Below the pieces are notes generated by a model. That model was not told the origin of the DNA and did not search any database. It saw nothing but the letters and a program-made list of their open reading frames with translations. This document shows positions 52,508 to 61,675 of a stretch of DNA of 64,000 nt, in pieces. Source of the DNA: an uncultured Spirochaetales bacterium (GTDB lineage Bacteria; Spirochaetota; Spirochaetia; JAFGXN01); the NCBI GenBank assembly GCA_949289575.1, contig CASEOG010000004.1, positions 132,053 through 196,052 of the forward strand, given 5' to 3'. Numbering within the stretch: position 1 is the first letter of the stretch; the number at the start of each line of letters is the position of its first letter. A program made the position numbers and the translations under genes.

Positions 52508-55500
52508 ATGGACGATAAAGAAGTACGCTTTACGACAAATATTTTCAGAGCCATTCACGAAGGGAAATGGCTGACAATCAAATACAGAAATGCCAAAGAA
52601 TCGCTGACCCGCTACTGGATGGCCGTCCGCGATTTCGATCCCGATACCGGAAAACTCGATATAACCGGGCTGCATTTGGGACATTATACGATACAGGAGT
52701 TTACCATCGATTTTACAAAAATCGAATCGGCCGACATTTTGGAAGAAACCTATTTTCCCGTCAATCAGCGGCTGGTAGACGATATTTTCGAAAATCCCGA
52801 AAAATACGAACCGTTTACGGGCGAACCGGATGCGCTGAAAGTGCTTGCCTATCTGGCCGAATGTATGATGCAGGAGGGGCAACCGTCGCTGTGCAGCGAT
52901 TTTACGTTGATTGAATCGATAGACGATGATTCGTTTCGAAACGGAGATTACCGCCTTTCGGACAAACAGTTTGCCGAACTGGTCGCCGGCTTTCAGACCG
53001 AAAAAGAGAGTCCGAAAAACAGAAACCGCATTTTAACGCTTGCTTTGAATCTTCTCAGCATACGGTCAAAACAGGGAATTTATCCGCTGGCGTACCGTGA
53101 GGTCAAGCTGGATGTTCAAAGAAAAACACTCAAGGCGTCGGAGGAAATTCATTTCTCGAAGGAATTTTTCATTGACGGAAAAAAGCAGATTCTTTCCCAA
53201 TACATACCGCAGGAAGATTGCTGGCTGTTGAATGATTTCGAAAAAAATGCGGAAGAAATCAGAGAGCTTCTGACAAACAACTCCGCTCTGATTGTCGATG
53301 ACTGCCCTCATATTTTTCCGATGCAGAAAACCCAGTCGTTCCGTTTGCGGGATGAGTTCAATACCATTGCCGAACGCTGGAACCGGGGGGAGAAAACCGT
53401 TCCCCTTCAGGCCTTTTTTGGCGAACTTCACCAAAACACGACAACGCCCGGAGTCTGTCCGCCGACGCTTCTTAATGAGAGAGTCAATCTGGATCAGCTT
53501 CTGGCCATTTACAACGCCGTCAATTATCCCGTAACCTACGTCCAGGGGCCTCCCGGAACCGGAAAAACCAATACCATTCTCAATACAATCGCCACCGCCT
53601 ATTTTAACGAAATGACGGTTCTTTTTTCGTCGTACAACAACCATCCGATAGACAGTGTGCTGCAAAGTCTGCAATCGCTTGAATACAGAGGCCGCCGCAT
53701 TCCGTTTCCTGTTTTAAAAATTGCCAACAATGATTCGGTGCCGGCTGTTCTGGCAGAGCTGAAAGAAACGCTGGCCGAAGTGGCGGACGTCCCCGTGTAC
53801 GATTCGACTTTAAAAAAGAAGAAGCAGAAAAAAGAAGAAAGCATGCGGCAGCTGACTCTTCTTTTAAAAAAGCATAAAAAACAAACCTATCTGTACGAAC
53901 GCCGGGAAACCATGCAAACCATGATCCGGGCCAAAAAAAGCAGAACATTGAAAAAAGAACTGGGAACCCGTGAGCTTTCGGAAATCAGCCGCAAAATACG
54001 GGAAATCGGAACCGTTTCCGAAGAAGAAGCCCGAAATCTTCTGAAAGAGGATGAAAATGAGGAATTTCTGAAATATTTGAATTATACCTCTATCGGTCAC
54101 CTGAAAAAACTGGAAGAACCGGAATACGAAGATTTTATGGCTATTCTGAACGAAAAAGACCGGAACAGTCAGATTACGGCTTTTAACAAATATATGTCGG
54201 TACCGGAAAATGTGGAAAAGCTGCTTAAGGTTTTTCCCGTGATGACGGCAACCTGCCTTTCGTCGCACAAAATCGGCCGACCGCAGCCTCTTTTTGATTT
54301 AACCATTATCGATGAAGCCGGACAATGCAATACGGCTGCCTCTCTGATGCCGGTGGCACGCGGAAAACGGCTGATGCTGGTCGGCGATCCCCAGCAGTTG
54401 AATCCGGTGATTACGTTAGATCCGCAGAAAAACGAAGAATTGAAAAAGCAGTATGACATTGATGACGGCTACGACTATATCAAAAGTTCCATTTACAAAT
54501 CTTTCCTTGCCAATGACCCGTTGTCGGAAGAGATTCTTTTGCACAAACATTACCGCTGCTCGAAAGAAATTATCGCTTTCAGCAATCAAAAATACTACAA
54601 CAACCGATTGGATATATCCTCCTGCAAAAGTGACAATGACGCTCTCATCTATTACGAGGTATGCGAAAACCGCGTATCCGGATTCGAGCGCAATACTTCG
54701 TTTTCGGAAGCCGAAGCCGTTGTCGATTACGTCAAAAACCACCCGGATCAGAATATAGGAATCATTACGCCGTTTCGCAACCAGAAAGTTCTGATTGATG
54801 ATTTGCTGAAAAAAGCAAGTCGGGATCAGATTCCCTGCGGCACGGTTCATTCGTTTCAGGGGGATGAAAAAGATGTTATTCTCTTTTCATCGGCGCTGAC
54901 GAAATCGACCCACCCCAAAAGTTACGAATGGCTGAAAACAAACCGCGAGCTGATTAATGTTGCGGTTTCCCGAGCAAAAAGCAAACTGGTGCTTTTCGGA
55001 AACAAAAAAGTGATTCGGAATCTCCACGCTCATCCTTCGGACAAGAAGGAAAAAACGGATGATTTTTATGATCTGTTTATGCATATCAGAACAAACGGGA
55101 AAGCCCGCATAGCCGCTCATCAGACAGCCTCCCGTGCCTTGGGAATCAAACCGTACACAACAGAAACCGAAACTGCGTTTCTGCAAACGCTAAACCAGGC
55201 TCTTTCCAATATCATCCTCAAAAACAGAAATCTGGTCGTCAGAACGCAGGTACAAATTGCCCATCTTTTCGACTCTATGCCCGGCGATCACGAAAAACTG
55301 TACAGAACCGGCAGTTTCGATTTTGTTCTTTACGAAAAATACCCCGGATCGGAATATCCGGTTCTGATACTGGAGCTTGACGGAAAAGAGCACAGGGAAA
55401 ATAAAACCCGGCGTCAGTGCGACGAAAGCAAGAAAAAAATATGCGAACGCCATCAACTGAAACTGATTCGGGTGCCGAACACCTACGCCAGACGGTACAA

Positions 55501-55540
55501 TTATATCAAAGATATTTTGACCGATTATTTTTCCGAATAA
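52508..55540 (+). CDS. SF1 helicase with WYL-like N-terminus and C-terminal nuclease-like domain, 1010 aa
   Basis: Residues about 1-95 resemble a WYL domain (AIHEGKWLTIKYRNAKES, then TIQEFTIDFTKIESADIL). Residues 340-870 are an SF1 helicase of the UPF1/DNA2 group: GPPGTGKT near 347, IIDEAGQCNTAASLMPVA near 600, GDPQQLNPV, VHSFQGDEKD near 780 and NVAVSRAKSKLVLFG near 816, with a coiled-coil insert near 430-510. The end resembles the DUF2726/Vsr-like nuclease fold: FDFVLYEKYPG, ILELDGKEHRE and KKICERHQLKLIRV near 935-985. It is divergent from the type III locus in what looks like a defence island. Confidence 0.8.
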   Translation: MDDKEVRFTTNIFRAIHEGKWLTIKYRNAKESLTRYWMAVRDFDPDTGKLDITGLHLGHYTIQEFTIDFTKIESADILEETYFPVNQRLVDDIFENPEKYEPFTGEPDALKVLAYLAECMMQEGQPSLCSDFTLIESIDDDSFRNGDYRLSDKQFAELVAGFQTEKESPKNRNRILTLALNLLSIRSKQGIYPLAYREVKLDVQRKTLKASEEIHFSKEFFIDGKKQILSQYIPQEDCWLLNDFEKNAEEIRELLTNNSALIVDDCPHIFPMQKTQSFRLRDEFNTIAERWNRGEKTVPLQAFFGELHQNTTTPGVCPPTLLNERVNLDQLLAIYNAVNYPVTYVQGPPGTGKTNTILNTIATAYFNEMTVLFSSYNNHPIDSVLQSLQSLEYRGRRIPFPVLKIANNDSVPAVLAELKETLAEVADVPVYDSTLKKKKQKKEESMRQLTLLLKKHKKQTYLYERRETMQTMIRAKKSRTLKKELGTRELSEISRKIREIGTVSEEEARNLLKEDENEEFLKYLNYTSIGHLKKLEEPEYEDFMAILNEKDRNSQITAFNKYMSVPENVEKLLKVFPVMTATCLSSHKIGRPQPLFDLTIIDEAGQCNTAASLMPVARGKRLMLVGDPQQLNPVITLDPQKNEELKKQYDIDDGYDYIKSSIYKSFLANDPLSEEILLHKHYRCSKEIIAFSNQKYYNNRLDISSCKSDNDALIYYEVCENRVSGFERNTSFSEAEAVVDYVKNHPDQNIGIITPFRNQKVLIDDLLKKASRDQIPCGTVHSFQGDEKDVILFSSALTKSTHPKSYEWLKTNRELINVAVSRAKSKLVLFGNKKVIRNLHAHPSDKKEKTDDFYDLFMHIRTNGKARIAAHQTASRALGIKPYTTETETAFLQTLNQALSNIILKNRNLVVRTQVQIAHLFDSMPGDHEKLYRTGSFDFVLYEKYPGSEYPVLILELDGKEHRENKTRRQCDESKKKICERHQLKLIRVPNTYARRYNYIKDILTDYFSE

Positions 55541-55557
55541 TTTCCCCTCACCTCTAT

Positions 55558-56241
55558 CCGGCGGCCTGAGCCTCTTTTTCGGCTTCATCGTAAAGGTCTT
55601 TCCGAATGCGGTAATAGCGGTCGCATGGTCGCGGTTAAGACAAGAATGCTGACATAAACCGGAATCCGATGATGTCCCGCATCAATCGCTTTCTGGGTCG
55701 ACAGTTTGGAGCTCAGCATTCCGGCCACCAGACAGATATAAAAATACGGCAGCACGCCGCTCAGGTTCTTCTCCTGCGCCAGAATGGCCGAATAGGCAAT
55801 CACCGCTCCGTAAGGAATCATAAAAAATGTCATGTTAAACGTAAACGGAAACGACGGCCGGTGAAGCGTTTGCCGCAGCGAAAACGGCCGGCGCTTTTTT
55901 TTCGGGTAAGCGATTCGGACGAACGCAAGGAGAATCAGCGCCGCAACGGTCATGGCAAAAACGGTCAGAAATGCCGCCCGGCTGCTCATGCGGTTTTGAA
56001 TCTGTATTCCGACGAAAGGACCGAACGCCATTCCGATGGAAACGGTCAGCGCAAAGCGGCTGATGCCTTTGGTCACCGCAAGCGGCGGCAGCACATCGCC
56101 GGCCAGTGTCATGGCAGCGGAAGCGCAGACCGAATAAACGGCCCCCATAAAAAGCCGGACCGCCATCAGAAATCCGAAAACCGGAAAAACGATAAACGCG
56201 GGAAAGGAAAGCGCAAAAAGAGTCAAAAAAACAAAGTATGA
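55558..56241 (-). pseudogene. MFS transporter fragment plus unrelated C-terminal debris
   Basis: The frame 55585-56226 carries membrane segments and MFS-like blocks (GFLMAVRLFMGAVYSVCASAAMTLAGD, FGPFVG, FNMTFFMIPYGAVIAYSA) but only about half of a transporter: the first helices and the last helices are absent. The end of the frame is nonsense, and in another frame DRYYRIRKDLYDEAEKEAQAAG ends at about 55568, a plausible tail of another protein. No start site is visible at its 5' end, where it abuts a MarR fragment. Confidence 0.7.
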
Positions 56242-56376
56242 CCAAACGTCTTTCGCTCGACAAAAGCGTCATTGCCAAGACGGTGAGCAAACTGACCGAA
56301 AGCGGTTTTCTGACCCGCCGTCCCGACGAAAACGACCGGCGCACCTTCACCGTCCGTCCGACACCGAAAGCGCCTC
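56238..56376 (+). pseudogene. MarR-family regulator fragment
   Basis: About 46 codons encode the recognition helix and wing of MarR: LSLDKSVIAKTVSKLTESGFL followed by RRPDENDRRTFTVRPTPKA. Both ends are lost: it begins at the MFS fragment and stops in a flavodoxin fragment. MarR genes divergent to MFS pumps are common, which fits the original arrangement. Confidence 0.75.
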
Positions 56377-56611
56377 GGAATCGGGGTAACCGTAAGCGGT
56401 GACACCGTCGGCGATCATGATGCCTCCCGCCGCTTCCGTCCGCGCCTGCCATGTCCGCATCCATTCACCGTCTGCCCACTCATAAGAACCGAACAAACCG
56501 ATTTTTCTGCCTTGAAGCGTTCCTTCGATTGACGCAAAAAAAGGCTCAAACTCCTCGGGCTCGAGTTCTTCCGCTCCCATTGCGGGACAGCCGAGCAGCA
56601 GAATTTGTTTA
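56372..56611 (-). pseudogene. Flavodoxin fragment
   Basis: Reads QILLLGCPAMGAEELEPEEF, then GRKIGLFGSYEWADGEWMRTW and ADGVTAYGYPDSEAL, the second half of a short-chain flavodoxin. The FMN-binding first half is absent and the end runs into the MarR fragment. No function is expected. Confidence 0.75.
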
Positions 56612-56632
56612 TTCCGAACACATGACTGTGTT

Positions 56633-56878
56633 TCATCCGATACGAAATATTTCGGTCAGAGAGTCTACGGCAGTCATTCGTCGGCAAATGCAGTCCGTAC
56701 ACCTTCTGTACCGTTCAAAAACTTTTTGTTTTTCGCTGAACTTCGCGTAAACTGTCCAATAACCGCACAGTTTCGTTCGGGCAGAAGGTTCCGCAATATA
56801 TTCCGGCACATCTTCCAACGGGTACCCCGGAAAAGTAATACCGCAATATTTTCCCAAATTATATTCCGTCACACTCAT
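56633..56878 (-). pseudogene. DUF3793-like fragment, 81 aa
   Basis: Resembles the C-terminal half of DUF3793 proteins: GYPLEDVPEYI, KLCGYWTVYAKFSEKQKVFERYRRCTD. The first about 110 residues of the family are missing. An ATG at 56878 with an upstream AAGGAA could still give a short protein. DUF3793 genes often neighbour flavodoxins, which agrees with the flavodoxin fragment next to it. Confidence 0.6.
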
Positions 56879-56894
56879 TGATTCTCTTATTCCT

Positions 56895-57503
56895 TTATTT
56901 TTTCTTTCCTTCGACCGCACACCACACTTTATGCGTTCGATAGACGTGCACATCGGAGAATCCGGCTTTTTCCAAAAAAGAGACAAGCTCTTCCGGCGTA
57001 TAAACCGTCATTCCCGGACAGCGCTTCGTCCAAAATTTTCCTTTTTGAGGATCGCTCATTTCCGTAACAACAGTCACTTTTCCGTGCGGTTTAAGAACCC
57101 TTGCGATTTCCGTCAAAGCAATGACGGGATCCGGCCAGAAATAAACCGATTCGAACGAAACAGCCCGGTCAAACAGGCCGGAATCGACAGGAAGATTCAT
57201 GACATCGGCACAGATAACGCTGCACCGATTCCTCCACTCCGACGTCAGCCTGAGACTGCAGGCAACCGATGTTTCCGAATAATCTACGCCCATAACATAA
57301 CTGCGGGGACAGCTTTTGAGAAGACGGAGAAGATTCCCGCCTCCTCCGCACCCGATATCCAAAACCGACTCACCGTCCGCAGGGGGACAGACCGAAAAAG
57401 CCCATCGGCTCAAGGACGCATGACCTTTGTTCATCGTTTTGGCAAGAAGTCGTCCGAACACGCCCCGCGGGCACTTGCAGTTTTCCATTAATACCTTCAG
57501 CAT
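56895..57503 (-). CDS. Class I SAM-dependent methyltransferase, 202 aa
   Basis: Motif I ESVLDIGCGGGGNLLRLLKS near 45-65, motif II-like VMGVDYSETSV, and ICADVMNLPVDSGLFDRAVS. C-terminal half ARVLKPHGKVTVVTEM. Small molecules or proteins are methylated by such enzymes; the target is unknown. Its ATG lies one base after the HMA2-like gene's stop, with AAGGAG in its tail, so it belongs to the P-type ATPase operon. Confidence 0.85.
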   Translation of the reverse strand: MLKVLMENCKCPRGVFGRLLAKTMNKGHASLSRWAFSVCPPADGESVLDIGCGGGGNLLRLLKSCPRSYVMGVDYSETSVACSLRLTSEWRNRCSVICADVMNLPVDSGLFDRAVSFESVYFWPDPVIALTEIARVLKPHGKVTVVTEMSDPQKGKFWTKRCPGMTVYTPEELVSFLEKAGFSDVHVYRTHKVWCAVEGKKK

Positions 57504-57504
57504 A

Positions 57505-57849
57505 TCAGACTCCTTTCTCCGAATTGATTTCGGAATAGAAAAATCCTTCCCGTTCCAGAAACAACGCTGTCTCCCGAATCGCCTTCAGAACAGTCTGTTT
57601 GTCCTTCCCCGAATAAAACAGAAAAGCAGGTTTCAGCTCGCAGGCAAGCGGCAGCAGCGGTTTCAGTTTTTCTGCCGGAACGGCTTCCGGCGAATACAAA
57701 ATCAGAAGACTGCCGGTTTTTCCGTTCAAATCGATTTTCCGGACAGCTTTTACCCGCCGCAAAACCGCCAGCAGCGTCTGTGTGATTTCCGTATCGAAAA
57801 ACATCGGAGAACGAAGACGGATTCGTCCCGGAACAAAGGATGTGATCAT
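57505..57849 (-). CDS. HMA2-like metal-associated domain protein, 114 aa
   Basis: Begins MITSFVPGRIRLRSPMF, the block typical of the HMA_2 family, followed by a ferredoxin-like stretch (LLILYSPEAVPAEKL). No CxxC is seen, so it may not bind metal the classical way. The ATG overlaps the ATPase stop by 4 bases. The ATPase itself begins with the same kind of domain (HSLPGRMRVGY). Confidence 0.8.
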   Translation of the reverse strand: MITSFVPGRIRLRSPMFFDTEITQTLLAVLRRVKAVRKIDLNGKTGSLLILYSPEAVPAEKLKPLLPLACELKPAFLFYSGKDKQTVLKAIRETALFLEREGFFYSEINSEKGV

Positions 57850-59945
57850 TTTTCTCTCCCCGTAAACGGTTTAGCGGCACGCGCACAGAAAAAAACAGTT
57901 GCCGAATTATGCAGTACGGCAGCGGCAGACGCGCCCAATGCGCCGAAAAGTCCGGCCAGAATCAGTGCCGAATTGACGGCGATAATTCCCCGATTATTTT
58001 CATCGATGCGCTTTAACAGCAGGCGTCCGGTTTCGATTATTTTCGGTAAATCCGTCAAATTGCCTTTTTCGGAAAGCACGATATCCGACGTGTCTCCGGC
58101 AACAGCGGCCGCCTTTCCCATGGCAACACCGATATCGGCCGCCGATAATGCCGGAGCATCATTGATCCCGTCTCCGACCATCATAACTTTGTAGCCTTTG
58201 TCACGAAGACGCCGAATCTCGGCCGTTTTGTCTTCCGGCAGAGCACGGGAAATCCAGCTGTCCAGCCCGGCTTCAACCGCAACCGTACGGGCAGCGCCTT
58301 CATCGTCACCGGTAATCATCCCCAGATAGCGCACCCCCTGTCGGCGTAAAACGGATAACGTCGGTGCCGCTTCGGGACGAACCGTATCTCTGACTGCAAA
58401 GATACCAATCAGAGACGCTTCTTCAGCCAGATAAAGCAGCGATTCTCCGTTGCCGACAGCACTGTTATATATTTCTTTCCACTCCGATGGTTTTTGAATT
58501 TTTTCATCCTCAAAAACAAAGTGGGCACTGCCGATCAGAATTCTTTTTCCGTTCAGCCGCGAGGCGATACCGTGAGCAACGATATATTCCACTTTGGCGT
58601 GGTTTTCGGGATGAACAAGCCCTTCCCGCATTGCCGCATCGACAACGGCACGGGCAACCGGATGAACAAAATGTTCTTCCAAACAGGCAGCTGTTCTCAG
58701 AATCTCCGATTTGCTTCTGCCGTCAAAGGCAATCACCCGTGATAATACGGGGGCCGCATTTGTCAGTGTGCCTGTTTTATCAAAAACGACCGCATCGGCT
58801 TTGGCGGCTTCTTCAAGAAATTTTCCGCCTTTAACCGAAATCCCCTTTCCGGCCGCTTCCTTCATCGCCGTCAGAACGGCAATGGGCGCAGCCAGTTTCA
58901 TGGCACATGAGTAATCAACCATCAGTGCGGAGACCGCTTTTGCCGTGTTACGGGTAACCGCCCATATCAGAAATGCCAAAAGAAAATTGTAGCGGACAAG
59001 CCGGTCGGCCAGCTGTTCGGAACGGATTTGAGATGATATTTTCAGCTGTTGAGATGATTCCAGCTGATTCAAAATACCCCGTATCCGTGTATTGCTGCCG
59101 ACAGCACGGACGCGGATATGCAGTTCGCCTTCCTGAATGATCGTTCCGGCGTAGACGCTCTGTCCCTTTCTTTTTTCATCGGCCAGCGGTTCGCCCGTCA
59201 AAGCTGCCTGATTTATCAACGCTTCGCCCCTCAAGATATCGCCATCGGCCGGAATCATATCGCCGGTTCTGACAACGATTGTATCACCCGGAGCCAGCAT
59301 GTGAAACGGAATCTGTTTTTCTTCATTTTTCGAATAGAGGCGAACCGGGATTTCTTCTGATAGCAGAGTTTCTGTCAAATCGGCATAAGACTTTCTTCGG
59401 GTAAAATCTTCAATTGTTTCTCCGACATTCAGCAGAAACGAAATGTTATCGGCTGTTGTTCCTTGTCCCGAAACGACAGCCGCCAGCAGCGCTGATGCAT
59501 CGAGAACCTCGGTGCAGGAAATATGACCGCGGAAAACAGATGCCGCTCCCTTAAAAATTCGGGGAGCGATGCTGCGAATTCTTATCATACGACGGATAAA
59601 AGGAGGCAGCAAACGTCTGACGTAATACGAAACAGTCATCAATGCAAGCGTTTCCGCCAAACCGATCTGTCTTTCCGGCTCTTCGACCGCTTCCAGCAGC
59701 TTCGGATCTTCCAAATATTTTTGATCCAATACCTGCAAAAAAGACAAAACAGAATCTTCGGTCTGTTTTTCCGTCCGATAAAAAATCAGTAAACTTCCCG
59801 AAAGAGAATTCTCGGAGACACTGACAAATCCGTCCTGAAGAGAAAGAAGGTTTGCGGCAAGAGCGGCCTGCCGCGGAGTCAGCCTGTTTTTATCATAGCC
59901 GACCCGCATCCGCCCGGGAAGAGAGTGCCGGACATTGAACCGCAT
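57846..59945 (-). CDS. P1B-like P-type ATPase with HMA2-type N-terminus, 699 aa
   Basis: N-terminal HMA2-type domain (residues 1-90, RHSLPGRMRVGY), then a pump core: GEPLADEKR (TGEP actuator) near 240, DKTGTLTNAAPVLS near 390, HPVARAVVDAA, GDGINDAPALSAADIG near 590. In the transport helix the usual CPx is replaced by DYSCAMKLAAP near 350: a Cys remains, the Pro is lost. That differs from the pump at 26631 and suggests another metal (Mn, Fe or Ni pumps have such variants). I use the ATG at 59945, 9 bases from GGAG. Confidence 0.88.
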   Translation of the reverse strand: MRFNVRHSLPGRMRVGYDKNRLTPRQAALAANLLSLQDGFVSVSENSLSGSLLIFYRTEKQTEDSVLSFLQVLDQKYLEDPKLLEAVEEPERQIGLAETLALMTVSYYVRRLLPPFIRRMIRIRSIAPRIFKGAASVFRGHISCTEVLDASALLAAVVSGQGTTADNISFLLNVGETIEDFTRRKSYADLTETLLSEEIPVRLYSKNEEKQIPFHMLAPGDTIVVRTGDMIPADGDILRGEALINQAALTGEPLADEKRKGQSVYAGTIIQEGELHIRVRAVGSNTRIRGILNQLESSQQLKISSQIRSEQLADRLVRYNFLLAFLIWAVTRNTAKAVSALMVDYSCAMKLAAPIAVLTAMKEAAGKGISVKGGKFLEEAAKADAVVFDKTGTLTNAAPVLSRVIAFDGRSKSEILRTAACLEEHFVHPVARAVVDAAMREGLVHPENHAKVEYIVAHGIASRLNGKRILIGSAHFVFEDEKIQKPSEWKEIYNSAVGNGESLLYLAEEASLIGIFAVRDTVRPEAAPTLSVLRRQGVRYLGMITGDDEGAARTVAVEAGLDSWISRALPEDKTAEIRRLRDKGYKVMMVGDGINDAPALSAADIGVAMGKAAAVAGDTSDIVLSEKGNLTDLPKIIETGRLLLKRIDENNRGIIAVNSALILAGLFGALGASAAAVLHNSATVFFCARAAKPFTGREK

Positions 59946-59951
59946 ACTCAC

Positions 59952-60173
59952 TTACTCCGTTGCATTCTGTGTTTTTCTGTGTTCTGCCTCGGCAACCATG
60001 TCTTCCGCCTCTTCTTTCACGGTTTCCATAAATGCCGAGGCCTCCTCTTTAAGCTGCAACCCGGCACCGATTAATCTGACAACACCGTTGCGGACAAGAG
60101 GTTTGCGCAAAAGAGAAACAGCGGCAGCGCCGACAAGAGCGCCGATCATAAAAGAAGGAATTTTGTCTGTCAT
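59952..60173 (-). CDS. Small membrane-anchored protein (DUF5132/YtxH-like), 73 aa
   Basis: One N-terminal membrane segment (FMIGALVGAAAVSLLRKPLV) followed by a charged helix (EEASAFMETVKEEAEDMVAEAE). Such proteins are regular neighbours of HMA2-type ATPases. It starts at ATG 60173, 8 bases after GGAGG, and lies 6 bases before the ATPase. It is probably the first gene of the operon. Confidence 0.75.
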   Translation of the reverse strand: MTDKIPSFMIGALVGAAAVSLLRKPLVRNGVVRLIGAGLQLKEEASAFMETVKEEAEDMVAEAEHRKTQNATE

Positions 60174-60196
60174 AAAAACAACCTCCATTAATCAAA

Positions 60197-60236
60197 TCTA
60201 ACAATATTAGAATGCATTAATTTAAAAAAAAGTCAA
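60197..60236 (-). promoter_or_regulatory. Candidate promoter of the second P-type ATPase operon
   Basis: Minus-strand TTGACT at 60236-60231, followed by an AT-rich stretch and TCTAAT about 19 bases downstream. A small inverted repeat TCTAA-CAATA-TTAGA (60197-60211) covers the -10 region. Confidence 0.35.
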
Positions 60237-60317
60237 GCGATTTTACGGAAATAGATGTAAAATTGTAACGGGATTCCGCTGTTTCGAACGGGAAAGAAAA
60301 ACAGCAGCCTTCTCTCT

Positions 60318-60646
60318 ATTGCCGCGGTCACCTGCGGCGCCGATGCGGGTCATGCGCTCAAAAAAGCCGGAAAAATCCGGCCGCTGTCGGCCGCCTGGAG
60401 TGTGGCCATGCCGAACAATTACGTGATCGCAACGGCTGCGGCACCTGCGCCCGCAACTGCCCGGCAAAAGCGATTGCGTTGGAAGGCGGCCGCCCCGTTT
60501 GGACGCGGCAGAACTGCTTTCAGTGTCTGCGCTGCCTCAACGCCTGCCCGCAAACGGCGATTCAGTACGGTAAAGCCACGGAAAAGCGCAGGCGTTACAC
60601 GGCCGAACGGTATGCGGCAACAGACGGCGGCCGCCTGGTGCCCTAA
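60318..60646 (+). pseudogene. Flavodoxin-ferredoxin (EFR1-like) remnant
   Basis: First part (60318-60428): VTCGADAGHALKKAG and AAWSVAMPNNYV, the C-terminal region of the flavodoxin half. After a frame change, two 4Fe-4S motifs: CGTCARNCPAKAI and CFQCLRCLNACPQTAIQ, ending at 60646. The stretch normally between MPNNY and the cysteines is deleted. Both ferredoxin clusters are intact in sequence but have no start. Confidence 0.7.
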
Positions 60647-60656
60647 CCGCGCGCGG

Positions 60657-61625
60657 TTACGGTGCCAACGCCCCCATCACTTTATGCGGTAAATAAAACT
60701 CGTCGATAAGAGCGACATCCTCCGCGGTCAGCGAAACGGCAAAGGCGCCGACCGCCTCATCGAGATGGGCGGTTTTGGTCGCCCCGATGACCGGCGACGC
60801 CACCCCTTTGGCAAAATGCCACGCCAGGGAAACGGCCGTCATCGTTGTGCCGTATTTTTGCGCCAGGGCGGCGATTCTCTGCGCGATTTGCCGGTCGGCC
60901 GCCTCCGTTGTGTCGTATTTGGCGTGCGCCACCTTGTCGGTGCGGCTGCGTACCGTATCGCCGCTCCAGTCGGCGCGCGCCACCCGCCCCGCCGCCAGCG
61001 GACTGTAAGGCGTCAGCGCCACATTCATCTGCCGGCAAATCGGAATCAGCTCCCGTTCATCCTCCCGGTACAGCGGATTATAATGATTCTGCATCGAGAC
61101 AAACGGCGTCAGACCGTTCTCTTTCGCCAGCAGCTGAAGATTGTGAAACTGAAACCCGTACATGGCCGAAGCGCCGATCGCCCTCACCTTGCCCGCTTTG
61201 ACCAGATCGTCAAGCGCTCTCATCGTCTCTTCCGGCGGTGTGGTGGCATCGTAGCGGTGAATAATGTACAAATCGAGATAATCGGTTCCCAGCCGCCGCA
61301 GCGACCCTTCGATTTCCCGCTCAATCGCCGCCCGCGACAGATGACCGTCGTTGAAATAAACTTTGGAGGCCAGAACCACTTTGTCGCGCGACGTCAGCTT
61401 TTTCAGTGCCCGGCCGAGGTATTCTTCCCCCGTTCCCGCCGAGTAGCAGTTGGCCGTATCGAAAAAATTGATTCCCAAATCGAGCGCATGAGCCACAACC
61501 GCCTCGCTCTGCTGCGGATCGAGCGTCCACTCATGCATCCGGCTTGCCGGATCGCCGAAACTCATTCCTCCCAAACACAGCCGCGACACCTTGAGATCGC
61601 TGTTGCCGAGCCGAATGTATTCCAT
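60657..61625 (-). CDS. Aldo/keto reductase, Tas/YajO-like, 322 aa
   Basis: MEYIRLGNSDLKVSRLCLGGMSFGD, then DLGINFFDTANCYSAGTGEEYLG (catalytic Asp and Tyr), ASKVYF (Lys), DYLDLYIIHRYD (His) and GATKTAHLDEAV (NADPH site). The length and these blocks fit NADP-dependent aldo/keto reductases of this subgroup. ATG follows a GGAGG. It is likely co-transcribed with the secreted hydrolase upstream (50-base gap). A decayed copy of its first 45 codons lies at 62918. Confidence 0.92.
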   Translation of the reverse strand: MEYIRLGNSDLKVSRLCLGGMSFGDPASRMHEWTLDPQQSEAVVAHALDLGINFFDTANCYSAGTGEEYLGRALKKLTSRDKVVLASKVYFNDGHLSRAAIEREIEGSLRRLGTDYLDLYIIHRYDATTPPEETMRALDDLVKAGKVRAIGASAMYGFQFHNLQLLAKENGLTPFVSMQNHYNPLYREDERELIPICRQMNVALTPYSPLAAGRVARADWSGDTVRSRTDKVAHAKYDTTEAADRQIAQRIAALAQKYGTTMTAVSLAWHFAKGVASPVIGATKTAHLDEAVGAFAVSLTAEDVALIDEFYLPHKVMGALAP

Positions 61626-61675
61626 ATTGTTCCTCCTAAATGATGATCAAGTCTCTTTCTTCTTTTCGTTGTTTT

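Noticed and set aside
60765..61643. Plus-strand frame of 292 aa
   Set aside because: Antisense to the aldo/keto reductase; Arg/His-rich shadow.
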